A DNA stretch of 64,000 nt from Phenylobacterium sp. (GTDB taxonomy: Bacteria > Pseudomonadota > Alphaproteobacteria > Caulobacterales > Caulobacteraceae): NCBI RefSeq assembly GCF_030698145.1, contig NZ_JAUYNW010000070.1, positions 41,110-105,109 of the forward strand, given 5' to 3'. Below the pieces are notes generated by a model. The model searched no databases. It was not told the origin of the DNA and worked only from the letters and a program-made list of their open reading frames with translations. The position numbers were made by a program, and so were the translations under genes. How positions within the stretch are numbered: position 1 is the stretch's first letter; each line of letters starts with the position of its first letter. Shown here in pieces: positions 63,724-64,000 of this stretch.

Positions 63724-63821
63724 TGCGTCGTCTCCCCAGCAGAGCTGTCGGGCGGCAACCTAGCGGCTCATCCTCCGGATGCGAAGCGGGAGGGCGGAGA
63801 GGGGCGGTTGGATAGGGTTCG

Positions 63822-64000
63822 CAGATCCTCCCCCAGCGCGCAGCGCGATTAGGGGCCCCGCCCTTCGCGAGGCGAAGGGCGTTCTTCGCGGCGATCGACA
63901 AATCGTTGTCGATCGCATCCGGCTCGCAAGCGCGAGCCGGCGCTCATCACGGTGGCGCGTCGCCCTCTTCGGCGACGTGACGGAGGGGGTTGCAGCCCAC
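63822..64000 (+). repeat. Dispersed palindromic repeat with three inserted perfect hairpins
   Basis: The ends (AGATCCTCCCCCagcgcgcagcgcg at 63823 on, and GTGGCGCGTCGCC...GGCGACGTGACGG up to the right edge) match the unit at 12874-12958. About 110 bp is inserted between them, made of three successive perfect hairpins: 63860-63880 (GCCCTTCGC arms), 63891-63916 (GCGATCGACAA arms) and 63919-63940 (CCGGCTCGC arms). It is truncated by the window edge. Confidence 0.75.

Overview
The window is GC-rich (about two thirds G+C by eye), densely packed chromosomal DNA from an alphaproteobacterium. It most likely comes from the Caulobacteraceae (Caulobacter/Phenylobacterium type). The evidence is a perfect CtrA-type box (TTAA-N7-TTAA), the gene set (DUF4167, OxyR/KatA, Zur with a ZnuD-like receptor, many secreted M20/M28/S9/M48 peptidases), and the backbone gene order ubiG-lysC-ptsP-prfA-prmC-DUF4167-clpB. 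That order is a familiar alphaproteobacterial neighbourhood, interrupted here by accessory genes. The genus cannot be settled from the sequence alone. I see no rRNA, tRNA, CRISPR array, insertion sequence or prophage.

Layout. 1-6.4 kb: the N-terminus of a serralysin-like protease running off the left edge, MutT, a pilin-like peptide, RsgA behind a short leader ORF, YjbQ, and a divergent katA/oxyR pair with a glycerate kinase coupled to oxyR. 6.4-13 kb: DUF4168 protein, a lipoprotein-M48 protease-lipoprotein operon, a methyltransferase divergent from comF, then grxC, a nitrilase-family amidase and DUF1178. 13-18.7 kb: M20 peptidase, sulfatase and S9 peptidase. 18.8-28.6 kb: clpB, small envelope proteins, arfB, a GNAT enzyme, hisC, zur and its zinc-receptor target, and DUF4167. 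28.8-38.7 kb: prmC, MOSC protein, YihY-type membrane protein, prfA, a small protein, ispG, a SnoaL-like protein, rodZ and ptsP. 39-46.6 kb: an accessory block with a hydrolase/membrane fusion, an acetyltransferase, a Cys-rich regulator divergent from an MFS exporter, and a TetR gene divergent from a three-gene redox operon. 46.6-51.7 kb: lysC divergent from ubiG-fkbM-DCC-DUF4166. 51.7-58 kb: NTF2-like protein, TPR protein, acyl-CoA ligase, hydrolase, a small secreted protein, zinc alcohol dehydrogenase and a CtrA-box-linked 46-residue ORF. 58-64 kb: a double-headed TetR protein, M23 peptidase, ArsC and an M28 membrane peptidase.

Functional themes. Oxidative stress is represented by OxyR/KatA, GrxC and MutT. 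Zinc homeostasis is represented by Zur and its receptor, with two operator copies over the receptor promoter. Translation and protein quality control are represented by RsgA, RF1, PrmC, ArfB and ClpB. Envelope biogenesis is represented by RodZ, the M23 enzyme and isoprenoid synthesis by IspG. Regulation that can be read directly includes palindromic operators next to zur, a SufR-like gene and a tetR gene, a heat-shock-like promoter for clpB, a CtrA box, and a 19-bp element shared by the acyl-CoA ligase and alcohol dehydrogenase promoters.

No single large novel system was found. The most interesting leads are small: the CtrA-box small gene, the TetR-controlled acetyltransferase/dehydrogenase operon, two families of structured dispersed repeats, interlocked CTAG stop codons at three convergent gene pairs, a leader ORF before rsgA, and the shared upstream element.
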